Below, in pieces: positions 17,725-26,964 of a stretch of DNA of 64,000 bases. The notes under the pieces were generated by a model. The model worked only from the letters and a program-made list of their open reading frames with translations, did not search any database and had not been told where the DNA came from. The stretch comes from Eubacterium maltosivorans (lineage in GTDB: Bacteria > Bacillota > Clostridia > Eubacteriales > Eubacteriaceae), in contig NZ_CP029487.1 of assembly GCF_002441855.2 (NCBI RefSeq), positions 186,001-250,000 on the forward strand, given 5' to 3'. The position numbers were made by a program, and so were the translations under genes. The stretch's first letter is position 1. Each line of letters starts with the position of its first letter.

Positions 17725-18417
17725 ATGCAGTGGACTGAGAAGGATTATCGAAAGATGGACACTGCCATCAAAAAAGGATATGAGTTTTTTTCAGAGAGCC
17801 CTGAAAAATCCGTTAACTACTGGTGGCAGGTTTGGACTAAAATTAATAACTATAACCAGAAAAACGACAGCCGCAGCTTTTATAATGCGCTGGACGGCTG
17901 GTCTGGCTGGGATACGTCGCCCCTTACGTGGATGACTGATTTTGAGGATGCTTTTGTCAATTATGGCCGGCTGGATCAGCGGATTACCTACTGTGAGACC
18001 ATGCTTCAAAATTATGACGATATCAGCAATGTCAGCCGGCGGATTATCAATAATACGCTTGCCTCTGCTTATCTGGAAAAGGGAGACCTTAAAAAGGGCG
18101 ACGCCTTTTACAGAGAGCTGATGAAAAATCCGGAGAGTGACCTGACAGTGTGGGTCGATTATGCCAAAACCTTTACGAACGGGGTAAGACAGGAGAATGA
18201 TTTTGGGAAGGCGGCACGCATTCTGGAGGAAGGCGAAAAGCGCTTGAAAAACCATGAGGTCAGCCCAATTGGCAGCAATGACCTTTACAGCGCTTTGGCG
18301 GATGCCTACGAGAAACTGGATATGCCGGACAGGGCTGATGCCACCCGGTCAAAAATAAAGGGCGATGCAGCTAAAAAAGAATCCTTTTTTACAAGGCTCT
18401 TTAAAAAGAAAAAATAG
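17725..18417 (+). CDS. TPR-like hypothetical protein
   Basis: A 230-residue soluble helical protein. Paired helices with small and aromatic residues at TPR positions are visible (WMTDFEDAFVNYGRLDQRITYCETML, NNTLASAYLEKGDLKKGDAFYREL, DLYSALADAYEKLDM). It ends in a basic FFTRLFKKKK tail. The fold suggests protein-protein contact; no function is known. It has GTGGGGAATAAAA before ATG 17725. The next gene starts ten bases after its stop, so the two likely form a unit. Confidence 0.7.
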   Translation: MQWTEKDYRKMDTAIKKGYEFFSESPEKSVNYWWQVWTKINNYNQKNDSRSFYNALDGWSGWDTSPLTWMTDFEDAFVNYGRLDQRITYCETMLQNYDDISNVSRRIINNTLASAYLEKGDLKKGDAFYRELMKNPESDLTVWVDYAKTFTNGVRQENDFGKAARILEEGEKRLKNHEVSPIGSNDLYSALADAYEKLDMPDRADATRSKIKGDAAKKESFFTRLFKKKK

Positions 18418-18427
18418 GAGAACTAAA

Positions 18428-18637
18428 ATGACAGAAGAACGATTCAAAGAGATATTAGATGCCTTTTTAGGCGATCCTGATTTAATGGCGAATGTAAATG
18501 TAGCGCCGACCTTTGAAGCCGGCTATGAACTGGTTGCGGAAAAGCTGCCGGGATTAGGCCTGGAGGAATTTACAGAAGCCATGAACATGCTCCGTCAGGT
18601 AATGCTGGCAAACGCAGGAAATACCAATGTTCAGTAA
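18428..18637 (+). CDS. Small hypothetical protein (weakly Nif11-like)
   Basis: 69 residues, starting MTEERFKEILDAFLGDPDL. The pattern of a first helix ending in a DPxL turn, a TFEAGYEL second helix and a GLGLEEFTEAM third helix recalls the Nif11-type leader/helper fold, but the resemblance is weak and there is no peptide-maturation gene nearby. ATG 18428 has TAGGAG at good spacing. It is probably co-transcribed with the TPR-like gene. Confidence 0.65.
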   Translation: MTEERFKEILDAFLGDPDLMANVNVAPTFEAGYELVAEKLPGLGLEEFTEAMNMLRQVMLANAGNTNVQ

Positions 18638-18650
18638 TTTTTGAAAGATC

Positions 18651-18688
18651 AGGAGGCCTTCGCTTGTGAACGAAGGTCTTTTTTATTT
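18651..18688 (+). terminator. Rho-independent terminator
   Basis: AGGCCTTCG / CGAAGGTCT stem (one G-T) followed by TTTTTTATTT, after the 69-residue gene. Confidence 0.8.
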
Positions 18689-18714
18689 AGAAGAAAGATG
18701 AAGAGAGGAAAAAA

Positions 18715-19563
18715 TTGTACGAAAAAATAATGAATTTTGTCCGGCAAAAGCCTGAGGCTTACGCGCCGTGCACCTCAAAGTTTTGGGATGACCCGCACAT
18801 TTCCAAACAAATGCTTAAAGCCCATCTGGAGCCGGAGATCGATTCGGCCTCCAGAAAGCACAGCTTTATAAAAAAATCTGCCGAATGGATCGCGGAGTTG
18901 AAAGAGCCTGGGGAAAGCAAGCTCCTGGACCTTGGCTGTGGGCCTGGCCTGTACACGGATTTGTTTGACGCAAGCGGCTTCACCGTTACAGGGATTGACA
19001 TTTCACAGCGCTCCATTGAATATGCCAAATCCCAGGCGGCTTTAAAAAGGAAGCGCATTGAGTATCGATGCCAGAATTATCTGGAGATCGACTATCTGGA
19101 GGCTTTTGATGTGGTTACTCTGATTTACTGTGATTACGGCGTTTTATGCCCTGCCGACCGAGAGCGGCTGTTGAAGAAGATAATGAGAGCGCTGAAGCCA
19201 GGAGGGCTCTTTATATTAGATGGCTTCACAGAAAAATTCTGGCAGGATGTCCCGGTGAAGCAGGAGATTTCATATCACGAGAGCGGCTTCTGGTCACCAG
19301 ACGCTTATGTATGCCTGAGCAGGAATGCGCATTACTCCGAAACCAAAAACACGCTGGAGCAGAGCATTATCATCACAGCGGATGAGTGTCGGTGCTTTAA
19401 TATCTGGAACCAGATCTTTACAAAAACTTCGATGAATCAGGAATTAATCGGCGCTGGATTTGATACAATCACGTTCTTTGACGATGTGTGCGGAAAGCCT
19501 TTGTCAGAGGATAGTAAGACAATCTGCGCAGTAGCCGGGAAAGCGCAGGCTTTTAAGAGATGA
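18715..19563 (+). CDS. Class I SAM-dependent methyltransferase
   Basis: 282 residues. The Rossmann methyltransferase core starts near residue 68 with motif I LLDLGCGPGLYTDLF, then FTVTGIDISQRSIEYAK (acidic end of strand 2), CQNYLEIDYLEAFDVVTLIYCDYGVL (motif II region) and ALKPGGLFILDGF (motif III). The N-terminal 60 residues (FVRQKPEAYAPCTSKFWDDPHISKQML) are the cap typical of a clostridial group of small-molecule methyltransferases. The acceptor is unknown. The start is TTG at 18715 behind GAGAGG. It stands alone between two terminators. Confidence 0.85.
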   Translation: MYEKIMNFVRQKPEAYAPCTSKFWDDPHISKQMLKAHLEPEIDSASRKHSFIKKSAEWIAELKEPGESKLLDLGCGPGLYTDLFDASGFTVTGIDISQRSIEYAKSQAALKRKRIEYRCQNYLEIDYLEAFDVVTLIYCDYGVLCPADRERLLKKIMRALKPGGLFILDGFTEKFWQDVPVKQEISYHESGFWSPDAYVCLSRNAHYSETKNTLEQSIIITADECRCFNIWNQIFTKTSMNQELIGAGFDTITFFDDVCGKPLSEDSKTICAVAGKAQAFKR

Positions 19564-19590
19564 GATAAGGATCTTGTCTCTTTTTTATTA
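19564..19590 (+). terminator. Rho-independent terminator
   Basis: GAGATAAG-GAT-CTTGTCTC stem-loop followed by TTTTTTATT directly after the methyltransferase stop codon. Confidence 0.8.
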
Positions 19591-19695
19591 CATAAAAGTA
19601 GATATAAAGAAAACTTTAGGTCGATGGGGTTTTCGCGTCACGGGTAAAATGTTATAATCGAGAGCAGTGAGTTCAAGAATAAAGGAGACAGTAGG

Positions 19696-20610
19696 ATGAA
19701 GACAGAATTAAATAAAAAAGTGCCCTTTGGGGGATGCTCGTTAAAGGATTTTGGCATGATCGCAGTCGGATCATTTTTGTTATCGCTGGGGATCAGCTGG
19801 TTTGCGGACCCGGCCGGACTGGTCGTTGGGGGCATCAGCGGCCTCGCCATTGTTGTGAAAGCGGTCACCGAGAGCTGGTTTGGCTTTGCGGTGCCCCTTG
19901 CGGTTACGAACCTTGTCCTCAATGTGCCGCTGTATCTCATCAGCCTGAAGCAAAGAGGGTTTGGGTTTATACAAAAATCCATCTACGCGGTTTTATTGAT
20001 GACACTGTTTTTGTGGGTGGTCGAGTACATTCCCAATATCTTTGATTTCAAGGATGATCTATTGCTGGCGGCGCTGGCGTGCGGTGTGTTATCCGGCGTC
20101 GGTATCGGTATGGTCATGCGCGTCAATGGAACCACTGGCGGCACGGAAATGCTGGCAGCCATCGTCAAGTACATCCACCCTCATTTTCCCATTGCCAAAC
20201 TGATTTTTTTTATTGATGCGGCAATCATTGCTCTTGGCTTTTTCATTTTTGGGCCGGAGCGGACTGTCTATGCGGTCATCAGTGTTTATGTATGCTCTAA
20301 AATTATTGACGGCATGCTGGAGGGCGTCCATTTCGCCAAGGAGGCTTTGATTATCAGCGATAAGAGCAAGGAAATATCTGAAGCGATTTTTGAGTATTTG
20401 GATCGCGGCAACACGGGTATCCCAATCAAAGGGATGTATACCGAGGAGCAAAGGGAAATGCTGATGGTGATTGTCTCGCAGAAGGAAGTCGTTCAGCTGC
20501 GCCAGATTGTGACAGCCATTGATCCCAGAGCTTTTTTGATTATCGGAGATGTCCACGAGGTGCTGGGTGAAGGTTTTAATGAAGACTACGATGAGCTGAG
20601 CCTGAGCTAG
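19696..20610 (+). CDS. YitT family membrane protein (DUF161 + DUF2179)
   Basis: 304 residues. Five to six membrane helices (about 15-200) carry SWFADPAGLVVGGISGLAI and VMRVNGTTGGTEMLAAIV, both hallmarks of the YitT membrane domain. The cytoplasmic C-terminal DUF2179 domain follows (KAKALIISDKS-like KEALIISDKSKEI, DRGNTGIPIKGMYTEEQREMLMVIVSQKEV). The family is widespread in Firmicutes; transport is suspected but no substrate is established. ATG 19696 has AAAGGAGAC upstream, and apbE starts ten bases after its stop. Confidence 0.9.
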   Translation: MKTELNKKVPFGGCSLKDFGMIAVGSFLLSLGISWFADPAGLVVGGISGLAIVVKAVTESWFGFAVPLAVTNLVLNVPLYLISLKQRGFGFIQKSIYAVLLMTLFLWVVEYIPNIFDFKDDLLLAALACGVLSGVGIGMVMRVNGTTGGTEMLAAIVKYIHPHFPIAKLIFFIDAAIIALGFFIFGPERTVYAVISVYVCSKIIDGMLEGVHFAKEALIISDKSKEISEAIFEYLDRGNTGIPIKGMYTEEQREMLMVIVSQKEVVQLRQIVTAIDPRAFLIIGDVHEVLGEGFNEDYDELSLS

Positions 20611-20619
20611 GAGGGCGCT

Positions 20620-21702
20620 ATGAAGAGGAAATACATTAAACCGGCCGGACTGCTGATGGCTGTCTGTATGGCGGTCACAGGACTGGCGGGCTGCGGGAAA
20701 GAAAAAGTGGCAACCCGTACCGATTTTGCGCTGGATACAGTCATCACCATCGCGGCCTATGGTCAGTCGGCTGAAGGAATTTTAAAGGAGCCTTTTAACC
20801 GGATACGTGAGCTTGACGGCAAGCTCAATGCATTTTCAGAGGACAGTGAGATTTCTAAAATTAATGCTGCCGCTGGTCTGGAGCCGGTGGCAGTGTCGGA
20901 GGATACCTTTAACGCGGTGAAAAAGGGGCTGGAGTACAGTGAGAAGACAGACGGCGCTTTTGACATCACCATTGGCCCGCTGGTGGATTTGTGGAAGATT
21001 GAAGCGCCGGGAGAAGGGGTTGTGCCTGAGCAGTCTGATATTGACGCGGCCAGAGCGCTTGTGGATTACCGGAAGGTGGTTTTGGATGAAGCGGCTCATT
21101 CGGTGTTTTTGAAAGATCCGGGAATGAAGATAAACCTTGGAGCCATCGCAAAAGGCTACATCGGTGACGCGGTAAAGTCTGTACTGCAGTCGGAGGGGGT
21201 AGAACGGGCCATTATTAATCTTGGCGGCAACGTGGTGCTGCTTGGCGGAAAGTCAGACCGCGAGCCCTTTACGGTGAGTCTGGAAAACCCTGAAGACCCA
21301 TTGAGTAACGGCAGTATCAGTGATGCGTCGACCCTTGGGGTTTTAAGAGAGAGGAAGAATTCAATTGTTACCTCAGGGGATTATGAGCGCTACTTTATTG
21401 GGCCGGACGGTAAAAGATACCACCATATTCTGGACCCCAAAACAGGATATCCTGCGGAGTCAGGCCTGCACCAGGTCACGGTGATAACGGACGTATCGGC
21501 CGATGCTGATGCGCTGTCGACCTCTTTCTTCGTGATGGGTCTGGATCAGGCTATGGCTTATATCGGCGAAACGGAAGGCGTCGAGGCAGTTTTTGTGACG
21601 ACAGATAACCGCATTGTGGCGACAAAAGGGATGGAGGATGCCTTTATCTTTGATGAGCAGAATTATGGGAATCAGTATACTCTGGAATTTACAGAACCTT
21701 GA
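20620..21702 (+). CDS. apbE: FAD:protein FMN transferase ApbE (lipoprotein)
   Basis: 360 residues. An N-terminal lipoprotein signal ends in the lipobox LAGC with C25, so the enzyme is anchored outside the membrane. ApbE features follow: TDFALDTVITIAAYG, LNAFSEDSEISKINAAAG, DGAFDITIGPLVDLW, NLGAIAKGYIGDAV, INLGGNVVLLGGK and YHHILDPKTGYPAESGL with DADALSTSFFVMG. ApbE attaches FMN through a phosphodiester to a Ser/Thr of RnfD/RnfG-type subunits. That fits an acetogen, where Rnf is the energy-conserving complex, but no rnf gene is in the window. It is coupled to yitT. Confidence 0.95.
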   Translation: MKRKYIKPAGLLMAVCMAVTGLAGCGKEKVATRTDFALDTVITIAAYGQSAEGILKEPFNRIRELDGKLNAFSEDSEISKINAAAGLEPVAVSEDTFNAVKKGLEYSEKTDGAFDITIGPLVDLWKIEAPGEGVVPEQSDIDAARALVDYRKVVLDEAAHSVFLKDPGMKINLGAIAKGYIGDAVKSVLQSEGVERAIINLGGNVVLLGGKSDREPFTVSLENPEDPLSNGSISDASTLGVLRERKNSIVTSGDYERYFIGPDGKRYHHILDPKTGYPAESGLHQVTVITDVSADADALSTSFFVMGLDQAMAYIGETEGVEAVFVTTDNRIVATKGMEDAFIFDEQNYGNQYTLEFTEP

Positions 21703-21800
21703 TTCTTAATACGCATTTATTAACAGAACCTTTATGAGCTTTTGAATATAATAAGAGCTGAAAAGAGAAGCCATGGGATGTGGTGGAAAAGAGGGAAAAA

Positions 21801-22292
21801 ATGAATGCAGAATTTACAGAAAAAGCGGTTACAAAAAAGATAAGCAAGTGGCAGACAGCCTGCCAGGCTTTTGCCGGAACACAACCGGAGGAGCTGGCGG
21901 CTATAGCGGCGCTGTGCTATAAAAATGATGACACCGAAAGGGGGCAGGCAGTCTATAGACAAGTATGCCGGTATTACCCCAATGCGGAAGGCTTTTTTCA
22001 AAACGTCGAATACAGGCGGATCGGCTATAATGAAAAAACTGGCCTGAGCGGCATAAATTTTGATGGAAACATCATAAGAAAAGGCAGTGTGGACGCTGTG
22101 CAGAACTATTTTCTGGCTCTTGGCCATGCGTTTCCGGATGCCTGCATACTGGCAGAAAAAACCGCTGGTATACCCGGGCATAAAATAGAAGTGATCTGCA
22201 AAAATGGTGAAGTTATCGGGATGGTCACTCTGGTGCTGGAGCAATCCGTTATTTCTGAAAACAATATAAAAGAGGCCGCCTTAACAGCCTAA
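21801..22292 (+). CDS. Free-standing KdpB nucleotide-binding-domain-like protein
   Basis: 163 residues that match only the N (ATP-binding) domain of the KdpB ATPase encoded 2.4 kb downstream. Ungapped hand alignment of residues 81-144 with KdpB gives 26 identities of 64, including SGINFDGN, IIRKGSVDA and KNGEVIG. Residues known from E. coli KdpB to hold ATP have counterparts: Y76 for Phe377, S83 for Ser384, K94 for Lys395 and D98 for Asp399. Upstream, NDDTERGQAVYRQ resembles Kdp[14 protein letters not shown]. There is no DKTGT phosphorylation site, actuator domain or membrane helix. It has its own terminator and lies between apbE and kdpF. It may be a regulator, nucleotide sensor or decoy partner of Kdp; no function is known to me. 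ATG 21801 was chosen over an upstream GTG because of AGAGGG spacing. Confidence 0.8.
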   Translation: MNAEFTEKAVTKKISKWQTACQAFAGTQPEELAAIAALCYKNDDTERGQAVYRQVCRYYPNAEGFFQNVEYRRIGYNEKTGLSGINFDGNIIRKGSVDAVQNYFLALGHAFPDACILAEKTAGIPGHKIEVICKNGEVIGMVTLVLEQSVISENNIKEAALTA

Positions 22293-22293
22293 A

Positions 22294-22331
22294 AGGGAGA
22301 TGAAAAGAGTGATTTTCATCTCTCTTTTTTA
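22294..22331 (+). terminator. Rho-independent terminator before kdp
   Basis: GAGATGAAAA / TTTTCATCTC stem with outer G-C/A-T pairs, followed by TTTTTT. It separates the N-domain-like gene from the kdp operon. Confidence 0.88.
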
Positions 22332-22367
22332 TATAGCAGGGAGATCGTAACGAAACATTAATGGCAT

Positions 22368-22411
22368 TATATACTTTCTTTACACTATCTTTATTTCGGT
22401 GCGGGTATAAT
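22368..22411 (+). promoter_or_regulatory. kdp promoter with KdpE-box-like site
   Basis: TATATACTTTCTTTACA at 22368-22384 closely resembles the E. coli KdpE operator as I recall it (TTTATACTTTTTTTACA). A perfect TATAAT lies at 22406-22411, but no good -35 hexamer stands 16-18 bases before it. That is the expected design of a promoter that needs the activator KdpE. kdpF starts 30 bases after the -10. Confidence 0.7.
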
Positions 22412-22440
22412 GCTAACATCGAAAGGGGTGGAGAAGTATT

Positions 22441-22530
22441 ATGGAAATAATAACGATCGCTACAGGTATTCTTGGGTTGGGATTAATGGGGTATCTGTTT
22501 TATGTTTTATTCAAAGGTGAGAATTTATGA
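22441..22530 (+). CDS. kdpF: KdpF, small stabilising subunit of the Kdp potassium pump
   Basis: A 29-residue single-helix membrane peptide, [20 protein letters not shown] followed by YVLFKGENL. KdpF binds at the KdpA-KdpB interface and stabilises the complex. It has the strong ribosome site AAGGGGTGGAG, and its stop codon overlaps the kdpA start as ATGA. Length, hydrophobicity and position are all as expected for kdpF. Confidence 0.88.
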   Translation: MEIITIATGILGLGLMGYLFYVLFKGENL

Positions 22531-24212
22531 GCAGCGCGATCATTCAGGATATTATCTTTCTCGTCTGTGTCATTGGGCTTGGGGCTCCTATAGGAAAACT
22601 GGCTTATAAAATTATGGAAGGTGGAAAGATAAAGTTTTTAGGCTTTTTAAGACCTGTAGAGCTTTGTGTGTACAGAGCGATGGGTGTCGACGAAAACAGA
22701 GGAATGAGCGGCAAACAATACGCCACTTCCGCCCTCCTGTTCAGTCTTTTTGGTTTGATCTTTTTAATCGCTCTGCTGATGTGCCAAGGGTTTCTTCCCT
22801 TTAACCCTGAAGAACTGCCGGGATTGAGCTGGGATCTGGCCTATAACACTGCGGCAAGCTTTGTGAGCAATACAAACTGGCAGGCATACAGTGGTGAGAC
22901 AACTCTTTCCTATCTGTCGCAGTTTCTTGGACTAACGGTTCAGAACTTTGTGTCCGCGGCAACAGGCATTGCGGTTTTGTTTGCCCTGATCAGGGGGTTT
23001 ATCCTCAAAAAATCAAAAACTATCGGGAACTTCTGGTGTGATCTTGTAAGAACGGTTCTGTATCTGTTGCTGCCACTGTCCTTGATTGTTGCCATCATCC
23101 TGATGTCTCAGGGCGTTGTACAGACACTGGCGCCATACGCTCAGGCCGCGCTGCTGGAGGGCGGCGGTTCTCAGGTAGTCCCTCTGGGGCCGGCGGCCAG
23201 CCAGATTGCCATCAAACAGCTTGGCACAAATGGCGGCGGTTTCTTTGGCGTTAACTCAGCCTTTCCGCTGGAAAACCCAACGGCTATTTCTAACTTTGTA
23301 GAATGCTGGGCGATCATCGTCATTCCGGCGGCTTTATGCTTTACTTTTGGAAAAGCCGTAAAGGACAGTAAGCAGGGCCGGAGCATTTTGACCGCCATGA
23401 CGCTGGTGTTTATTATCGCGCTCACCTTGACCACCATGAGTGAATACAATCTTGGTCCGCAGTTCAATAATGTGGCGGCTTCTGCCAGCATCGAAGGAAA
23501 GGAGGTCCGGTTTGGCGCAGGAGGTTCAGCGCTTTGGGGAGTGACCACCACAGCGGCCTCCAATGGATCGGTGAACGCAATGCACGACAGCTTTACACCG
23601 CTTGGCGGTATGTTTCTTATGTTTATGATGCAGTTGGGAGAAATTATCTTTGGCGGCGTCGGATCTGGGCTTTATGCGATGCTGGCCTTTGCCGTCCTTG
23701 CGATTTTCATCGCGGGGCTGATGGTTGGGCGTACACCGGAATACCTTGGCAAAAAGATAGAGCCTTTTGATATGAAAATGACCTGTACGATTATTCTGGT
23801 CCCGCCGCTGCTCATATTGGGTGGTACAGCGATTGCCACCATGATGCCGCAGGCATCTGACTGGCTGACAAACAGCGGTGCACATGGATTTTCAGAAATC
23901 CTTTATGCCTATACCTCTGGCGGGGCAAACAATGGGAGCGCTTTTGCGGGCTATGCGGCCAACAACGTGTTTAACAATGTGATGATCGGCTCAGAAATGC
24001 TGCTGGTACGCTTTATTCCAATGGTTGCTGTGGTTCGCCTTGGCGCAAATCTGGCGTCAAAGAAGGCAGTGCCCAAAAGCGACGGTACACTCAGTACCAC
24101 TGGCCCCATGTTTGTGGGACTGCTGATCGGCGTTTTTCTGATCATCGGCGCGCTTAGCTTCTTACCGGCACTGGCCCTTGGACCAATTGCGGATTACTTT
24201 ACCATGTTATGA
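22527..24212 (+). CDS. kdpA: Potassium-transporting ATPase subunit KdpA
   Basis: 561 residues with about ten membrane helices. KdpA is the channel-like, K+-selective subunit of the KdpFABC P-type ATPase. The four pore loops are visible as [56 protein letters not shown] and [19 protein letters not shown]. The N-terminus keeps the GAPIGK-type sequence [14 protein letters not shown]. It is translationally coupled to kdpF. The operon is expected to be induced by K+ limitation through KdpDE. Confidence 0.97.
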   Translation: MSSAIIQDIIFLVCVIGLGAPIGKLAYKIMEGGKIKFLGFLRPVELCVYRAMGVDENRGMSGKQYATSALLFSLFGLIFLIALLMCQGFLPFNPEELPGLSWDLAYNTAASFVSNTNWQAYSGETTLSYLSQFLGLTVQNFVSAATGIAVLFALIRGFILKKSKTIGNFWCDLVRTVLYLLLPLSLIVAIILMSQGVVQTLAPYAQAALLEGGGSQVVPLGPAASQIAIKQLGTNGGGFFGVNSAFPLENPTAISNFVECWAIIVIPAALCFTFGKAVKDSKQGRSILTAMTLVFIIALTLTTMSEYNLGPQFNNVAASASIEGKEVRFGAGGSALWGVTTTAASNGSVNAMHDSFTPLGGMFLMFMMQLGEIIFGGVGSGLYAMLAFAVLAIFIAGLMVGRTPEYLGKKIEPFDMKMTCTIILVPPLLILGGTAIATMMPQASDWLTNSGAHGFSEILYAYTSGGANNGSAFAGYAANNVFNNVMIGSEMLLVRFIPMVAVVRLGANLASKKAVPKSDGTLSTTGPMFVGLLIGVFLIIGALSFLPALALGPIADYFTML

Positions 24213-24229
24213 TGTGAAAAGGTGAGAAA

Positions 24230-26290
24230 ATGAAGAAAAAAAGCATGTTTAGCAAAGACATCATGAAGGACTCACTTGTCCAGTCTTTAAATAAATTAAC
24301 GCCGCGCGTGCAGATCAAAAATCCGGTCATGTTTGTGGTATACCTCGGAGCCATCCTCACATCGGTTTTATTTGTTCTGTCATTGTTTGGCATCAGCGAT
24401 GCACAAAGCGGTTACACCTTCGCCATTGCCATTATTTTGTGGCTGACAGTTCTTTTCGCCAATTTTGCCGAAGCGCTGGCGGAGGGCAGGGGACGCGCCC
24501 AGGCAGAAAGCCTGAGGAGCAGCCGGAAGGATGTAATGGCGAGAAAGCTAAAAACAGCGGATGTTAATGCTGATTATGTGGAGGTTAAAGCTTCTGAACT
24601 AAAGAAAGGCGACATCTTTCTGGTAAAAGCCGGAGAACAGATTCCTATGGATGGTGAGGTTATCATTGGCGCGGCATCAGTAGACGAGAGTGCCATTACC
24701 GGGGAATCGGCCCCGGTAATCCGTGAGTCAGGCGGGGACAGAAGCGCTGTCACGGGCGGTACCTCGCTGGCCTCTGACTGGCTGGTGGTTCGTGTAACGG
24801 CCGAATCGGGAGAAACCTTTCTGGACAAAATGATCGCCATGGTAGAAGGTGCTTCCAGAAAGAAAACACCCAATGAGGTTGCCCTTCAGATTTTGCTGGT
24901 AACCCTGACCATTATATTTTTAGCCATCACGATTACGCTGTTTCCTTTTTCAGGATTTGCCGCGGCGCAGACCGGGCAGGGCGAAGCGGTCTCAATTACC
25001 AACCTTGTCGCTTTGCTGGTCTGTCTGGCGCCAACCACCATCGGGGCGCTGCTTTCCTGTATTGGGATTGCGGGAATGAGCCGGTTAAACCAGGCTAACG
25101 TGTTGGCCATGAGCGGCCGTGCCATTGAAGCCGCAGGCGATGTGGATGTTCTTCTTTTAGATAAAACAGGCACCATTACCCTCGGCAACCGCCAGGCCAG
25201 TGAATTTTTGCCGGTAAAAGGTGTAAGTGAGGAGGCGCTGGCCGACGCGGCGCAGCTGGCATCCCTGGCAGATGAAACACCTGAGGGCCGCAGTATTGTG
25301 ATTCTGGCTAAGAAAAGATTTAATATCCGCGGGCGGGATATGGAAAAGCTCAACGCAGATTTTGTGGAATTTACAGCCAAAACCCGTATGAGCGGCATCA
25401 ACTATAACGGTAATGTCATTCGGAAAGGCGCGGCAGACGCCATAAAAGAGTATGTGATGATAAAGGGCTACCCATATCCGGATGAGTGTGAAAAGATTGT
25501 CGAGAATGTCGCCAGTCAGGGAGGGACACCGCTGGTAGTGGCTAAAAATGGCCGCGTGCTGGGGGTTGTCCACCTGAAGGATATTATTAAAAACGGCGTT
25601 AAAGAAAGGTTTGACGACCTGAGAAAAATGGGGATTAAAACCATTATGATCACTGGAGATAATCCCATGACAGCCGCGGCCATCGCAGCTGAAGCGGGTG
25701 TGGATGATTTCCTGGCAGAGGCAACCCCGGAAACCAAGCTAGATTTAATCAGGGATTACCAGTCCAGGGGTTATCTGGTTGCCATGACCGGTGATGGCAC
25801 CAACGACGCCCCCGCGCTTGCCCAGGCGGATGTGGCCGTCGCCATGAACACTGGTACACAGGCCGCCAAGGAAGCCGGAAATATGGTGGATCTGGACTCC
25901 AGCCCCACCAAACTGATTGAAGTCGTACAGATCGGCAAACAGCTGCTGATGACCCGGGGTTCATTGACGACCTTCAGCATTGCCAACGATGTGGCCAAAT
26001 ACTTTGCCATTATCCCGGTCCTGTTCTTTGCTATTTATCCCCAGCTTTCAGATTTGAATTTTATGGGGCTGACCAGCGGCACCAGCGCCATGCTCTCAGC
26101 CATTATTTATAACGCGCTGATCATCGTTGCGCTGATTCCTCTGGCCCTGAGAGGGGTCAAGTATCAGGAACAGCCGGCAGGAAAGCTGCTGCGCCGCAAT
26201 ATGCTGGTCTATGGCCTGGGAGGGCTCATCGCGCCCTTTATAGCCATCAAGCTGATTGATATTATCCTAACCGCCTGCGGATTAGTGTGA
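24230..26290 (+). CDS. kdpB: Potassium-transporting P-type ATPase subunit KdpB
   Basis: 686 residues, the catalytic ATPase subunit. Marks: actuator motif [12 protein letters not shown] (about 160), phosphorylation site [12 protein letters not shown] with D311, N-domain [20 protein letters not shown] with K399 as the ATP-contacting lysine, [16 protein letters not shown], and hinge [24 protein letters not shown] contains the serine (Ser162 in E. coli) whose phosphorylation shuts down the pump. Start ATG 24230 has AAAGGTGAG upstream. The N-domain is echoed by the separate small gene at 21801-22292. Confidence 0.97.
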   Translation: MKKKSMFSKDIMKDSLVQSLNKLTPRVQIKNPVMFVVYLGAILTSVLFVLSLFGISDAQSGYTFAIAIILWLTVLFANFAEALAEGRGRAQAESLRSSRKDVMARKLKTADVNADYVEVKASELKKGDIFLVKAGEQIPMDGEVIIGAASVDESAITGESAPVIRESGGDRSAVTGGTSLASDWLVVRVTAESGETFLDKMIAMVEGASRKKTPNEVALQILLVTLTIIFLAITITLFPFSGFAAAQTGQGEAVSITNLVALLVCLAPTTIGALLSCIGIAGMSRLNQANVLAMSGRAIEAAGDVDVLLLDKTGTITLGNRQASEFLPVKGVSEEALADAAQLASLADETPEGRSIVILAKKRFNIRGRDMEKLNADFVEFTAKTRMSGINYNGNVIRKGAADAIKEYVMIKGYPYPDECEKIVENVASQGGTPLVVAKNGRVLGVVHLKDIIKNGVKERFDDLRKMGIKTIMITGDNPMTAAAIAAEAGVDDFLAEATPETKLDLIRDYQSRGYLVAMTGDGTNDAPALAQADVAVAMNTGTQAAKEAGNMVDLDSSPTKLIEVVQIGKQLLMTRGSLTTFSIANDVAKYFAIIPVLFFAIYPQLSDLNFMGLTSGTSAMLSAIIYNALIIVALIPLALRGVKYQEQPAGKLLRRNMLVYGLGGLIAPFIAIKLIDIILTACGLV

Positions 26291-26300
26291 GGTGAGTGAA

Positions 26301-26873
26301 ATGACTGAAAATAAATCGGTAGTGCGACCGGCCATCGTTGGGTTTTTGATACTGGCACTTATTACAGGCGTGATCTATACCTTTGTGTGCACAGGTATCG
26401 GTCAGCTTCTGTTTAACCATAAGGTAAATGGGAGCATCATCAGCGGGACGGCCAATGGGCAGGAGGTATCGTACGGTTCTGAGTTTTTAGCGCAGCCTTT
26501 TACAACCCCTGAATATCTGATTGGCAGGCCCTGGAATGACGGAGCCCCCACGAATTTAAACCCGGTAGGTAACGAGCAGGCGGCGCTGGTCCAGGAAAGA
26601 ATCGACTGGTGGCATGAGCTGGACCCGCAGAATAGAGCAGATATTCCAATGGAACTTGTTACTGTGAGCGGCAGCGGCTATGACCCCGAAATCACACCGG
26701 CCGGGGCTGAGTACCAGGTGGCGCGTATCGCGAGAGAGCGCCGTATCAGTGAGGAAAGGGTAAGAGAAATCATCAGCGCCAATACAAAGGATCGAGCTTT
26801 TGGCGTGTTGGGCGAGCCAACGGTTAATGTACTAAAAGTAAATTTAGCACTTGATGGTATTGAAACAGAATAA
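26301..26873 (+). CDS. kdpC: Potassium-transporting ATPase subunit KdpC
   Basis: 190 residues: one N-terminal membrane helix (VRPAIVGFLILALITGVIYT) and an extracytoplasmic domain. Family marks are IGQPFTTPEYLIGRPW-like sequence (LAQPFTTPEYLIGRPW), PADLVT-type segment, SGSGYDPEITPAGAEYQVARIA, RRISEERVREII and GEPTVNVLKVNLALD. KdpC assists assembly and nucleotide affinity of the complex. ATG 26301 has GAGGTGAG just upstream, ten bases after the kdpB stop. Confidence 0.96.
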   Translation: MTENKSVVRPAIVGFLILALITGVIYTFVCTGIGQLLFNHKVNGSIISGTANGQEVSYGSEFLAQPFTTPEYLIGRPWNDGAPTNLNPVGNEQAALVQERIDWWHELDPQNRADIPMELVTVSGSGYDPEITPAGAEYQVARIARERRISEERVREIISANTKDRAFGVLGEPTVNVLKVNLALDGIETE

Positions 26874-26890
26874 TCGTCTATGATAGTATT

Positions 26891-26916
26891 AAGGGATAGA
26901 GGAAGCTCTATCCCTT
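26891..26916 (+). other. Perfect intergenic hairpin between kdpC and kdpD
   Basis: AAGGGATAGAG (26891-26901), loop GAAG, CTCTATCCCTT (26906-26916): an 11-bp perfect stem with a 4-base loop. No T-run follows, so it is not a normal terminator. It may protect the 3' end of the pump mRNA or be a processing site that sets different levels for pump and sensor. Confidence 0.75.
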
Positions 26917-26964
26917 GAGATACGTTGAGCGATAACAGAGATAAGGTCATAGTGGAGGTAAAAC

